A DNA stretch of 64,000 nucleotides from Fodinicola feengrottensis (GTDB taxonomy: Bacteria; Actinomycetota; Actinomycetes; Mycobacteriales; HKI-0501), in contig NZ_WOTO01000019.1 of the NCBI RefSeq assembly GCF_010993775.1, positions 62,001-126,000 of the forward strand, written 5' to 3'. Below are positions 18,209-27,446 of the stretch, in pieces (position 1 is the first letter of the stretch; each line of letters begins with the position of its first letter). Under the pieces are notes generated by a model. It was not told the origin of the DNA. It searched no databases and saw only the letters and a list, made by a program, of their open reading frames with translations. The position numbers and the translations under genes were made by a program.

Positions 18209-19315
18209 GTGGCAATTTTTGGGCGGGAGTTCATCGCGGTTCCGGACGACCGCAAAGGTCAAATTGTCTTTAAGTGGCCGGACATCAGTATCCGTCGTTT
18301 CACCCAGGCAATCGTCAATGCCGACGAAATGGCGCTTTTCGTCAACACCGGCCGGGTCGTCCAGACAATGGGACCCCCGGACGCCACCAGGTCGACGCGG
18401 ACGAGCTGCCGGGCCTGGGCATCCTGATCGACGCGGCGACCGCCGGTCGCGCGTATCGGGCCGAGCTCTATTTCGTCGGCACCCGGGAATTCACCGGTTT
18501 CACCTTCGGCGGCCGGATCGACGAGGTGCAGGACGCCCAGACCGGCCTGATCGTCACCCTCCGGGTTTTCGGTGACTACGCGATGCGCGTCGTCGACCCG
18601 GTCCGGCTGATCACCAACCTGGTCAGCACGGTGGACGTACGAGACAACAACAAGATCGCCAGCTGGGTCAGCGACCAGGTGCTCAAGGTGATGCGCAGTG
18701 ACATCACCACCCAGATCGTCCGCAACGGCTGGCCGATTCTGGGTTTGATGGCTTATTCGGCCGATATCGAGCAGGCGGTCATCGGTGGCGCGAACCACCA
18801 GCTGCAGGCGTATGGCGTGGCGCTGACCCGAATGGGCAACTTCGACATCAACCTCGCGCCGGAAGACGCCGCACAGCTCAAAACCCTCGCGAAGGACACC
18901 AGTTATTCGCGGCTGGCCGGCAGTTTCAACCAGTACGCGGCTGGTGAGATGGCGCTCGGCGGGCAGGGCATGGGGCATGGCGAAGGGCGGAAACGCCGTC
19001 GGCGGCGCGTTCCTCGCGGCCGGGTTGGGCGCCGGTGCGGCCGCGGCCGCGGGGCCGGTGCAGGGCACTCCCCCGCCGACCGGATTCGTCGCCGCCGGCG
19101 GCTACGCCGGTCCCCCGCCGGGAGCTCCGGCCGGCCAGCCCGCCGGCACCGGAACGGCCTGTTCTTCCTGCCAGGCGACCAATCCGCCGGGCGCGAAGTT
19201 CTGCATGGGCTGCGGGGGCCAGCTGACGGCCACCTCGCCGCACTGCACTAATTGCGGCACCGAGCTGGCGACCGGCGCCCGGTTCTGCTCTGGGTGCGGC
19301 ACCGCGTCAGGCTGA
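18209..19315 (+). CDS. SPFH-domain protein with C-terminal zinc ribbons (two frameshifts)
   Basis: About 368 residues. The start chosen is GTG 18209, with GGAGG 5 bases upstream, giving AIFGREFIAVPDDRKGQIVF. The SPFH (stomatin/prohibitin-like) domain spans roughly residues 10-250 and ends LAGSFNQYAAGEMALGG. A Gly/Ala/Pro-rich linker follows, then two zinc ribbons (CSSCQ, CMGCGG and CTNCGT, CSGCGT). Frame breaks occur near 18380 (run of five C) and near 18970. The architecture recalls Bacillus YdjI-type SPFH zinc-ribbon proteins that act with PspA-like membrane proteins. It is divergent from the two AIM24 genes. Confidence 0.88.
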
Positions 19316-20743
19316 CGACTCGGCAGTCGCCGCCGCGGCCGTGTCCCTGGACCGGTCGCGGCGGCTGATTTCCAGGGTGAACCCGGCAGGTTTGACGGTG
19401 AGCAGTTCGGTGACCCGCAGCTGATAGCCCGGATCGGGCTTCAGCTCGTACCGATGCAGCAGAAGCCCGAGCCCGAGCACCAGCGTCGCCTCGTGAATGG
19501 CGAACTGCCGTCCGATGCACGCCCTTTCCCCGGTGCCGAAAGGCTTGTACGCGTGCGGGGGCCGTTCTTTCGCGCGGCCAGGGGCAAAACGGTCCGGCTC
19601 GAAGGCCTCCGGGTCGTCACCCCAGACGGTCGGATCGCGGTGCAGCAAGGGAAGCGGCACGATGACCCAGTCGCCCTTGTTCATTTTCAGCCGGCCGCCA
19701 ATGACGGTGTCCTCGCGTGCTTCGCGGAAATACGCCGGAGCCGTTGGCCAGAGCCGCAACGACTCGTCGAGCACCCGCCGGACGTACCGGAGTTTGGTCA
19801 CCTGCTGGAAAGTCGGGTCCGGCTCCGGGTCGTCGCCCCACACCCGGTCCACCTCGGCCTGCGCCTGCGCCAACGCGGCCGGGTGCCGAGTCAGATAGTA
19901 GAGCGCGAAAGACAGCGCACCAGACGTGGTTTCGTGGCCAGCGACCAGAAAAGTGTGCACCTGATAGCGGATGTTCAGCGGGTCCAGCCGCTCGCCGGTC
20001 TCCGGATGGCGTACGGACAGCATCAGCCCCAACAGGTCCTGCGCCTGCCCAGCACCGGGTTTGCTGCGCTCGGCGATCACGTCGTCCACCAGCGCGTTCA
20101 TGGTGGCGAGGTCGACGGCATTGCGCTGGATCGCCTTCCGGCCCAGGATCTTACTGATCCCCGGCAGGTAGAAAACCTGCCGCTGGGCGAACCGCAGCGC
20201 GCCGACCATCGCTGACACGTACGGATGCGGCTCCGATCGGTCGAACGACCCAAAAGAGTAGCCAAAACCGGTCTGGCCGATGGTCTCCAGCGTCAGCTTT
20301 GTCATGTCCGCGGCCACATCCACCGGCGGCCCACCCGCCCGCGCATCCCAGGCGGCGGTCAGTTGGCGGGCCACGTCGACCATCACCGGGTGATAGCCCT
20401 GCATGGATTTCTGGGTGAACGCTGGCATCAGGATGTCGTGCGCCCGCTGCCAGTTGGGTTCGTCGTTATGTGCGGTGAAAAGTCCGTCGCCGCCAATCTG
20501 GCGGAGCTCTCGTACGCCGAGCCCGACGTGCTTGGCGAACCGCTTCTCGTCCGCCAGTTCGCCCACCAGGTCGGCACCCTGCACGATCACGATCGGGCGG
20601 CTGAAGAACTTCCGAGTGAAGATCGGCCCGAGCCCGCGGCCGAACCGGAGGGTGTCCTGCACCGGAGTCCGCGGATGGACCCCGATCAGATCTCCCAGAA
20701 ACGGGATCCGCCATGGCGGGTGCGGCAACCCGGTGGTGTCCAC
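19307..20743 (-). CDS. Cytochrome P450 (CYP102-like heme domain, no reductase)
   Basis: A 478-residue monooxygenase. The I-helix is FLVAGHETTSG near residue 245, ExxR is ESLR, the PERF-like segment is AFEPDRFAPGR, and the heme loop is PFGTGERACIGRQFA with the ligand Cys. The sequence resembles the heme domain of self-sufficient CYP102 enzymes but has no attached reductase, so it needs separate redox partners. GTG 20743 was chosen (GGGGAG 7 bases upstream) because upstream ATGs lie inside the palindrome at 20757-20780. The divergent TetR gene parallels the BM3R1 control of CYP102A1. The frame is intact. Confidence 0.92.
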   Translation of the reverse strand: MDTTGLPHPPWRIPFLGDLIGVHPRTPVQDTLRFGRGLGPIFTRKFFSRPIVIVQGADLVGELADEKRFAKHVGLGVRELRQIGGDGLFTAHNDEPNWQRAHDILMPAFTQKSMQGYHPVMVDVARQLTAAWDARAGGPPVDVAADMTKLTLETIGQTGFGYSFGSFDRSEPHPYVSAMVGALRFAQRQVFYLPGISKILGRKAIQRNAVDLATMNALVDDVIAERSKPGAGQAQDLLGLMLSVRHPETGERLDPLNIRYQVHTFLVAGHETTSGALSFALYYLTRHPAALAQAQAEVDRVWGDDPEPDPTFQQVTKLRYVRRVLDESLRLWPTAPAYFREAREDTVIGGRLKMNKGDWVIVPLPLLHRDPTVWGDDPEAFEPDRFAPGRAKERPPHAYKPFGTGERACIGRQFAIHEATLVLGLGLLLHRYELKPDPGYQLRVTELLTVKPAGFTLEISRRDRSRDTAAAATAESSA

Positions 20744-20756
20744 AGCTCCACTCCCC

Positions 20757-20780
20757 ACTATTGAACTCAATTCCAATAGT
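20757..20780. promoter_or_regulatory. Palindromic operator between P450 and TetR genes
   Basis: ACTATTG, ten bases, then CAATAGT: 7-bp perfect outer arms, with further symmetry inside (ACTC/GAGT-like). It sits 14 bases from the P450 start and 47 from the TetR start, suitable for repressing both directions. Confidence 0.7.
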
Positions 20781-20826
20781 GTCAGCATTCGCCCGTACTG
20801 AACCCGTGTCAAGTAGAGTTCCGAAG

Positions 20827-21642
20827 GTGCGTACCAGACTCAGCACGCAGGACCGGCGGCGACAGCTGATCGCCATCGGCGCTGAGCTGTTCGCCAGCCG
20901 GCCGTACGAGCAGGTCTGGATCGAGGAGGTCGCCGAGATCGCCCAGGTCTCACGCGGCCTGCTCTACCACTACTTCGCCACGAAAAAGGACTTCTTCATG
21001 GCCGTCGTCGAGGTCGAGGTCGAGCGGTTGCTGCGGCTGACCGCGCCCGACCCTGGACTGCCGTTGCCTCTGCAGTTGAATGCCGGGCTTGAGGCATATC
21101 TGGACTACGCGCAGAACCACAAAATCGGTTTCCAACTGATGCACCGGTCGGCCATCAACGTGGACGAGGAAATCCGGGCCATCTATGACAAGACGCTGGC
21201 CACCCACGAGCGCCGGATCGTGGCCGCCCTTGGCGCCAGCAACGCCACCGCCGGGATCGCCGTGCGGGGCTGGTTGGCCTTCATCGAGTCGGTTTGCCTG
21301 GACTGGCTGGACAATCCAGACCTCACCCGCGACCAAGTACGAGACCTGTGCGCCCGCACTTTGCTGGCCGCCGTCGGTTTCCCAGGAAACATAGACTCTT
21401 CGAATGTAACGATACGGCTCGGCTTTGTGAGCCGTATCGTTACATTCGCGTACAGCAGACCTACTTCTCCGCGGGTTTGTAAGACAGGACGAGAGCGCCG
21501 GAGCCGAGGTCACGGGTACCGATCAGTTCCAGCGTGGTCGGGTCGATACCTTCGTCGAACAGCCGCCGTCCGGTGCCCTGCACGACCGGCGCGAGCCAGA
21601 GCCGGTATTCGTCGATCAGGCCGTGTGGGAACAGTGTGTTGA
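20827..21642 (+). CDS. TetR-family regulator (C-terminal end uncertain)
   Basis: A repressor with an N-terminal helix-turn-helix (IEEVAEIAQVSRGLLYHYF near residues 28-47) and a helical ligand domain to about residue 190 (DLCARTLLAAVGFPGN). The start is GTG 20827; GTG 20806 is possible. The open frame runs on to 21642, but the last 80 codons are arginine-rich, cross a perfect hairpin and are antisense to the DHFR-like gene. The real stop is probably the TAG at 21392-21394 in the next frame, after a small indel. It is divergent from the P450 and shares its palindrome. Confidence 0.82.
   Translation: MRTRLSTQDRRRQLIAIGAELFASRPYEQVWIEEVAEIAQVSRGLLYHYFATKKDFFMAVVEVEVERLLRLTAPDPGLPLPLQLNAGLEAYLDYAQNHKIGFQLMHRSAINVDEEIRAIYDKTLATHERRIVAALGASNATAGIAVRGWLAFIESVCLDWLDNPDLTRDQVRDLCARTLLAAVGFPGNIDSSNVTIRLGFVSRIVTFAYSRPTSPRVCKTGRERRSRGHGYRSVPAWSGRYLRRTAAVRCPARPARARAGIRRSGRVGTVC
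21401..21448. terminator. Perfect 20-bp hairpin between convergent genes
   Basis: A 20-bp arm beginning CGAATGTAACGATACGG is followed by the 8-base loop GGCTTTGT and the exact complement. It lies between the end of the TetR gene and the end of the DHFR-like gene. No U-run follows, and the perfection of the stem is unusual for a terminator, so an operator is also possible. Confidence 0.6.
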
Positions 21643-22000
21643 CGAGGCCGGCACTGCCATAAATGAGGAGGTCCTGGTCGGATTCCTTCAGCGCCCTTAC
21701 GCCTTCCACCACGTCTCCCGCGATGCCGGTCGCGTTCCATTCGAAGTCGGTGAGAGTGGAGCTGGCGACATGCTTGGGAATGCTGTTCATTCGTTCGGCG
21801 AACTCACCCTCGTGGGTCATCGTCGGCCAGGCTTTCGCCATGCCTTCGTACGTCAGCCGGCCCAGCAACAGAGCGTCGCTGGCGAAAAGCAGCTCGTGTG
21901 CGTGTTCGCCGGCCTTGTCGTTGAAATACGGCCCGGTCCAGGCCGGGCTCTCCACCACGCCGTCCAGCGTGACGTAAATCGAAGCGGTGATCTTTCCCAT
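21461..22000 (-). CDS. Dihydrofolate reductase-fold protein (RibD C-terminal type)
   Basis: A 179-residue protein of the RibD_C/DHFR-like family, presumably an NADPH-dependent reductase of unknown substrate. Typical features are the start ITASIYVTLDGVVESP, LLLGRLTYEGMAKAWP, KHVASSTL and the cofactor loop LLIYGSAGLVNTLFPHGLID. It is the last of three genes in an operon, 10 bp after the alpha/beta hydrolase. The frame is intact. A second, distant member is at 51286-51867. Confidence 0.9.
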   Translation of the reverse strand: MGKITASIYVTLDGVVESPAWTGPYFNDKAGEHAHELLFASDALLLGRLTYEGMAKAWPTMTHEGEFAERMNSIPKHVASSTLTDFEWNATGIAGDVVEGVRALKESDQDLLIYGSAGLVNTLFPHGLIDEYRLWLAPVVQGTGRRLFDEGIDPTTLELIGTRDLGSGALVLSYKPAEK

Positions 22001-22009
22001 GATTGTTCC

Positions 22010-22790
22010 TTACTTGACAGGAGAAACGGCGAGGAATTCCTCGACGATCGGGACGAGCCAGGCGGCTCGGTCCATAATGGACAGATGGGTGGTGCCGGGC
22101 AGGATGGCGAGCTGGGACGGTGGGAGCCCGACCTCGTCGCCCGACGCGCCGCCGCCGAAGAGGCGGAACAGTTCGACGGCATGCTCGGGCGTCACGATGT
22201 CCGAGTCGCCGACCACCACCAGGGCCGGTGCCGCGATGGCGCGCACCTGCTCCGCCGTCCAGCCGGTGAAAGCCTGGTCCATGATCTTGGTCTTCTGTAC
22301 GAAAGCCGGCCAGTCCTGCGGGCGCGGCGCGATTTTCGCGTACGCCTGCTGGTAAATCGTGCCGTCCAAGGCCGCCGCGGTGAGGTCGGCCAGCCCGTCC
22401 ATAAAGCCCGGATGGAAGCCGCCCAGGTGATATGCCGGCGTGATCATCACCAGTTTTCGTACCAGTGCGGGGGTGATCGACGGCCAGCTGCAAACCGAGG
22501 CCGGCGCCGTTGCTGTAGCCCAGGACATCCGCGGAGGTGGGGTCCAGGTGCCGCAGGAGGGCAGCGGTGTCATCGGCCATCTGCTCGTACGAAAGCGGGC
22601 GGTCGAGGTCGGCGGTCCGGCCGTGTCCCTGTTGCTCGGCCGCGATCACCTGGTGATTTTCGGCTAGTACGCTCAAAATCTTGCTGAACGAGGTCTCGAT
22701 AGTGGAGACGCCGCCATGCAGCAGAAGCAGCGGGTCTCCACGTCCGTGGACCTCGTAGTACATCCTCAGGCCATTCACAGTGGCGTACAT
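22010..22790 (-). CDS. Alpha/beta hydrolase (one frameshift)
   Basis: About 260 residues. The start is MYATVNGLRMYYEVHGRGD, followed by the oxyanion loop LLLLHGGVST, the nucleophile elbow GYSNGAGL near residue 98, the acid in VVVGDSDIVTPEHA, and the catalytic His in PGTTHLSIMDR. The frame breaks near 22470, shortly after the elbow. It lies one base downstream of the FMN reductase stop and 10 bp upstream of the DHFR-like gene, indicating a three-gene operon. The substrate is unknown. Confidence 0.88.
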
Positions 22791-22791
22791 A

Positions 22792-23391
22792 TCAGTTCTC
22801 ACTCCCGAAATATGGTTGCCGGGCACGGGCCTCGCGCAGCGCGCAGGCCCACCACGTCAGCTGGTCGAGCATCGTTTTCACCATCGTGTGACAGGCCGCG
22901 GACGGCTTCGGCCAGCTGCCGTCGGCGGCGAATAGGTCCCAGTAGTAGTCAGGCAGGGTGACCGCGGCCCGGATGGCGGTAGCGTTCAATTCCGCGAAGA
23001 CGAGTCGCAGCTGGGAAACCGCGTGCAGACCACCGGATTCCCGGCCGTACGCCACGAAAGCCACCGGCTTCGCGGCCCATTCCTCATAGAACCAGTCGAG
23101 AGCGGTCTTCAGCGGCGCCGGGAAGCTGTGGTTGTATTCCGGTGTCACCACCACGAACGCGTCCGCGGCAGCCAGCCGGAATCCGAGCTCTCGCACCGAA
23201 ACCGGCAGCTCCTCGTCCACATCGGTGAGGACTTCGGGCAGCCGGGTGACGGCCAGGTCGACGACATCGACCTCCAGGTCGCCGCGCCGGCCGGCCCGGC
23301 CGGTGAACCACTCGGCGACGGTAGGGCCGAAACGGCCGCGCCGAGTGCTGCCAATGATGACCACCAGCCGCAGTTTGGCGTTCCCTGACAT
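22792..23391 (-). CDS. NADPH-dependent FMN reductase
   Basis: A 199-residue flavodoxin-like reductase. The phosphate-binding loop is GSTRRGRFGPTVAEW near the N-terminus, VVVTPEYNHSFPAPLKTALDW near residue 90 is the FMN and dimer signature, and AYGRESGGLHAVSQLR follows. ATG 23391 is chosen because AGGAGG stands 8 bases upstream; a GTG nine bases further up is too close to that site. It is the first gene of the reductase-hydrolase-DHFR-like operon. The frame is intact. It may supply reduced flavin or act as a quinone or azo reductase. Confidence 0.92.
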   Translation of the reverse strand: MSGNAKLRLVVIIGSTRRGRFGPTVAEWFTGRAGRRGDLEVDVVDLAVTRLPEVLTDVDEELPVSVRELGFRLAAADAFVVVTPEYNHSFPAPLKTALDWFYEEWAAKPVAFVAYGRESGGLHAVSQLRLVFAELNATAIRAAVTLPDYYWDLFAADGSWPKPSAACHTMVKTMLDQLTWWACALREARARQPYFGSEN

Positions 23392-23485
23392 CCGTCTCAC
23401 CTCCTGGCTCGTTCGCTGGACACAGCTTGACCGCAGCGGTTTACGGTTTCCTTACCGTCACCTTCGAAAGCGACGGAACCGCAGG

Positions 23486-26400
23486 TCAGGCCAGTTGTCG
23501 AGCCTGCGCCGGGGTGAGTTCGCGGCCGGCCTCGAAGGCTTCTTCGAAGGCCTTGTCGCCCAGCGCCTCGCGGGCGAGGGCGGTGATCCGGTCAACGTCC
23601 ATGAGCTCGGCCGGCGCGGCCGGCATGGCAGCGGCCGTACGAGCGGCCGCCGCGGCACCCAGCACCTGGGCGGCCGCCGTCTGCTCACCGGCGATGGCGA
23701 GGGCGCCGGCGAGCCCCTCCAAGGCCCAGGCGGTGTCCCGCGGCGCATCCATTTTTTTTCGGCTAGTTCAAGGGCTTCCAGGTGCAGCGCCCGGGAGGCC
23801 GCCGCTTCGCCGCGCTGTTCGGCGAGGAAACCGAGCTCGACCAGGACCATCGACAAGTAGATCGGCGTGCCCTCGTCCCGCGCTTGGTCCAGCAACTGGT
23901 TCAGATGCAGCTCGGCGAGCGCGAAGTCGCCGGATTTGCGGCCAGCATACGCAAGACCGGTCCTGGCCATGATCTGGCCAAGCAGCGAATTCTGTTCGGT
24001 GGCCAGCCGCAGCGCCCGCCCGCCGAACTCGATGGCCTGCGGGAAATCCCCGGTCTGCATGGAAATCCAGCTCAGCCAGCCGAGCCGGGTCGCCACGTCC
24101 GGCCACAGGCCAAGGTCCTGCGCGATCGGCAGCGCCTCCTGGTGCAGCCGGGCGGCCCGCCGGTGGTCGCCGACCAACTCGGCCAGCGCGGCCAGCCACT
24201 CGTTGGCCTGCAGCTGACCCCACCGGTCCCCGAGGTCCGCGAACAGCCGACTGGCCCGAGTCGCGTCCCGCTTGATCGCGTCGAGATCTCCTCGTACGTG
24301 CGCGAATTTGGCTCGCGTGAGCAGCGCGGCGGCGGTCCCCCACCAGTCGCCGTCGGCTTCCAGGCCGGCCATCGCTCGGCCAGCGACGCACCGCCCGGCG
24401 ACCCGGCGGTCTGGCTGGACACCAGGAACCAGCGCAGCCGCGGCTGGCCCTTCAGCTGCCCCAGCGCTTCCTCGACGTCACCTTCTTGGCCCTGCAGAAG
24501 AGAAAATCCGGTGTACCAAGCGAATGCGACCGGGTCGTCGGCAACCGACAGCGCGGTCCGCAAGAACCGTTTGGCCTCGGTCAGACGACCGCGCAGGAAC
24601 CAGTACCACGTGAGCGCGGTAGCTAGTCGTACGGCCATCTCACCGTGCTGGTCGGCGACCGCGCCATCGAGCGCGCCGCGGAAGTTGGCGGCCTCGTCGT
24701 CCAGCCGCTCCAGCCACTCGCGTTGATCTGGACCGCGCAGCAGCGGGTCGGCTTTTTCCGCCAGGGCAACGTAATATCGCTGTTGGCGGGCTCGTAGGGC
24801 CGGCAGCTCGGCGGCATCGGCCAACCGGTCCTGGCAGTAGGCCGCGACCGACTCCAGCATTCGATAGCGTGGCCGTATGGGCCGTGCACCGCGACCACCA
24901 TGCTGCGATCGACCAATCGGCCCAGCAGCTCCAAAATCTCGTCCTCGGGCAAGTCCGCGACGGCTCGGGCGGCCTCCACAGTGCAGCCGTCCGGATGGAC
25001 CGCCAGCCGGCGCAGCACCAGGCGCTCGGGCTCGCTGAGCAGCTCCCAGCTCCAGTCGATCATCGCCATCAGGGTCTGCTGGCGCGGCGGCGAGCCGCGA
25101 TGCCCGGTGGCGAGCAGCCGGAACCGGTCGTCCAACCGGGCGACCAGCCCCTGAACGCCGAGCGCCGGCACCCGGGTGGCGGCCAGTTCCAGCGCCAGCG
25201 GAATGCCGTCCAACCGGCGGCACAGCACCGCGACCGGGCCAGCGTTTTCCTCGTCCAGCGCGAAATCCCGCGACGCGGCGGCCGCACGGGCCGCGAAAAG
25301 CCTGACGGCGCTGGCATTTTCCAGTGGCGGCACATTCCAGACCACCTCGCCGGGCAACGCCAGCGGCTCCCGGCTAGTGGCCAGCACTCGTACGCCCGGA
25401 GCCGCCCGCAACACCGCATCGACCAGCTCGGCGGCCTCGTCGATCACGTGCTCGCAGTTGTCCAGCACCAGCAGCAGCTCCCGCTCACGCAGCGCGGCGG
25501 CGAGCCGGTCGACCGAGCGCTGCGTGTCACCGGACGTGTCACGGACGCTCAACGCGTTCATCACCACGTCCGCGAGCGCGTCGCTGCAGGTCTGGTGGTA
25601 GCCGGCGAGCTCCACCAGCCAGCCCCCGCCAGTGAAGCGTTTTACCAGTTCACCGGCTATCTGTACGGCCAATCGCGTCTTGCCGACCCCGCCCGGGCCG
25701 GTCAGCGTCAGCGTCACCCGGTCGGTGGCCAGCCGGGCCTGGATCCGGGCGATCGCGTCGTCGTCGCGGCCAATCAGCTCGCCCAGCGGCGCCGGCAGAT
25801 TGCCGCTGGACCGGGGCGCCTCAAGGCCCGCGTCCTGGGTCAGAATGGCCTGCCGGAGGTCGGACAGCTCCGGGCTCGGATCCAGGCCGAGGTCCTCAGC
25901 CAGCCTTTCTTGCAGTTCTTGGAAACTGTCCAGCGCCTCGGTCTGCCGGCCAGAGCGGTAGAGCGCGCGCATGTGCGCGGCCCGCCGCAACCGCTCGCGC
26001 AGCGGGTGCTCGGCCAGCAGATCGCTCAGCTCGCCGACCAGCGCCGCGTCCTGCCCCATCGCGAGCCGCGCCTGCGCTCGATCCTCCAGCGCGGTCAGCC
26101 GCTGCTCGGCCAGCCGCGCGATGGCCGGGCCGGCGAAAGACTCATCGACGAAATCCGCGTACGCGGACCCGCGCCACAGCTCCAACGCCTCCGTGAGGAT
26201 CGCGTCCGTACGGCCGGATTTCTCCGTCAGGGCAACAAACCGGAGCGCGTCGACCTCATCCGAGCGCAACGCGTACCCGGCCGGTCCGGACACCACCAAC
26301 GCCTTGCCGCCGGCCTCCGCGTCCTCCAACACCCGGCGCAGCTGCGACACCTTGACGGCGAGCGCCGCGCCGGGATTGCTCGGCGGTCGGTCGCCCCACA

Positions 26401-26548
26401 GATCCTCGGCCAGCCGGTCCGCGGACACCGGCCGGCCCTGCGCGATCAACAGCACCGCGAGCAGCGCGCGAACCTTGGCGCCGGGCACCTGCACGACGTC
26501 ACCGGCGGTCGTCCAGACCGTCAGCGGCCCCAGCACTCCAAATCTCAC
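23486..26548 (-). CDS. AfsR/SARP-type regulator: OmpR-like DNA-binding, BTAD, NB-ARC ATPase, TPR (three frameshifts)
   Basis: About 1,020 residues. Residues 1-95 form the winged helix (MRFGVLGPLTVW, DRLAEDLWGDRPP), and 96-245 the BTAD (HPLRERLRRAAHMRALYRSG, LGLDPSPELSDL). The NTPase has Walker A TGPGGVGKTRL near residue 285, Walker B LLLVLDNCEHV and GxP-type GIPLALELAATR. Degenerate TPRs fill the C-terminus. Frame breaks lie near 24870, 24375 and 23755; the last is in a run of eight T. Such STAND proteins sense a ligand or partner and activate secondary-metabolite or stress genes. It is divergent from the DNA glycosylase gene. Confidence 0.9.
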
Positions 26549-26605
26549 CGGCCCACCATAACCGGTCCCCGACCTGGTGATTTACCGATCGCATACGCTG
26601 GACGA

Positions 26606-27444
26606 GTGCAGGAGCAGGAGTGGCGAGCGCGGCGCGCGGCCTACGAGAGCGCCGTCGACGCGCTGACGGCCGGTCACCGCGAGCGCTCCCGGCGGCAGCA
26701 GAAACACCCGGTTTTCGACTTCCTGTTCACGTATTACTCGCTTCGCCCCGGCAAGCTGCGCCGCTGGCATCCCGGCGCCGGCGCGGTCCTGGAAAACGCC
26801 GACGAATTCCTCGCTACTGCGGGCTATGTCCGCAGGCCAGAAGGGGTATCGGTGGATCCGGCAGCGCTGCCCGAGCGGCAGCTCACGGCGGCTCGCAATG
26901 TCCACCGGCTGCTGAAGGCGACCGCCGGCCGGCCGCCTCGGCTGGGTTGCTCCGGGCTGCACGAGTGGGCGATGGTCTACCGGCAGCCAGCCGACCGGCG
27001 ACACTCGTACGTGCCGTTGCGGCTCGGCTCCGAGGGCACCGACACGGTCGTCGAAACACTGCCGATGAAATGCAGCCATTTCGACGCTTTCCGTTTCTTT
27101 ACTGACGAAGCTCGGCCGTTGAATCCGATCCAGCTCACCCGCGAGTCCACAGTGGACAATGAACAGCCGGGCTGTTTGCACGCCACCATGGACCTCTACA
27201 AATGGGCGTACACACACTCTCTCCGCTGACGCCGTCCGAGCTGGTGTTGGACTGCTTCGGGCTGGCGATGGATGCCCGGGAGCTGGACATGCGGGCCTCG
27301 CCGTACGACCTCAGCGCGTACGGTTACCAGCCGGTCCACATCGAAACACCGGCCGGTCGCCGGGAGTACGCGCTGGCGCAGGGCGCGCTGGCCGAGCGGG
27401 CGGCTCCGCTGCGCGACCGGCTGATCACGTTTTCGGAGGTCTAG
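26606..27444 (+). CDS. 3-methyladenine DNA glycosylase-like protein (one frameshift)
   Basis: About 279 residues, matching the conserved actinobacterial proteins annotated as 3-methyladenine DNA glycosylase. Landmarks are QKHPVFDFLFTYYSLRPGKL near residue 35, LGCSGLHEWAMVY near 113, PMKCSHFDAFRFFT, and the C-terminal CFGLAMDARELDMRASPYDL. The frame breaks near 27210 at a CACACACA stretch. GTG 26606 is divergent from the AfsR-like gene, 57 bp away. The LuxR-type gene follows after 2 bp. The repair role is from family annotation; I cannot identify the catalytic residue. Confidence 0.85.
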
Positions 27445-27446
27445 AC

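Noticed and set aside
24869..27229. A 786-codon plus-strand open frame
   Set aside because: Most of it is antisense to the AfsR-like gene and rich in Arg, Gln and His. Only the 3' part from 26606 is a real gene (the DNA glycosylase-like protein).
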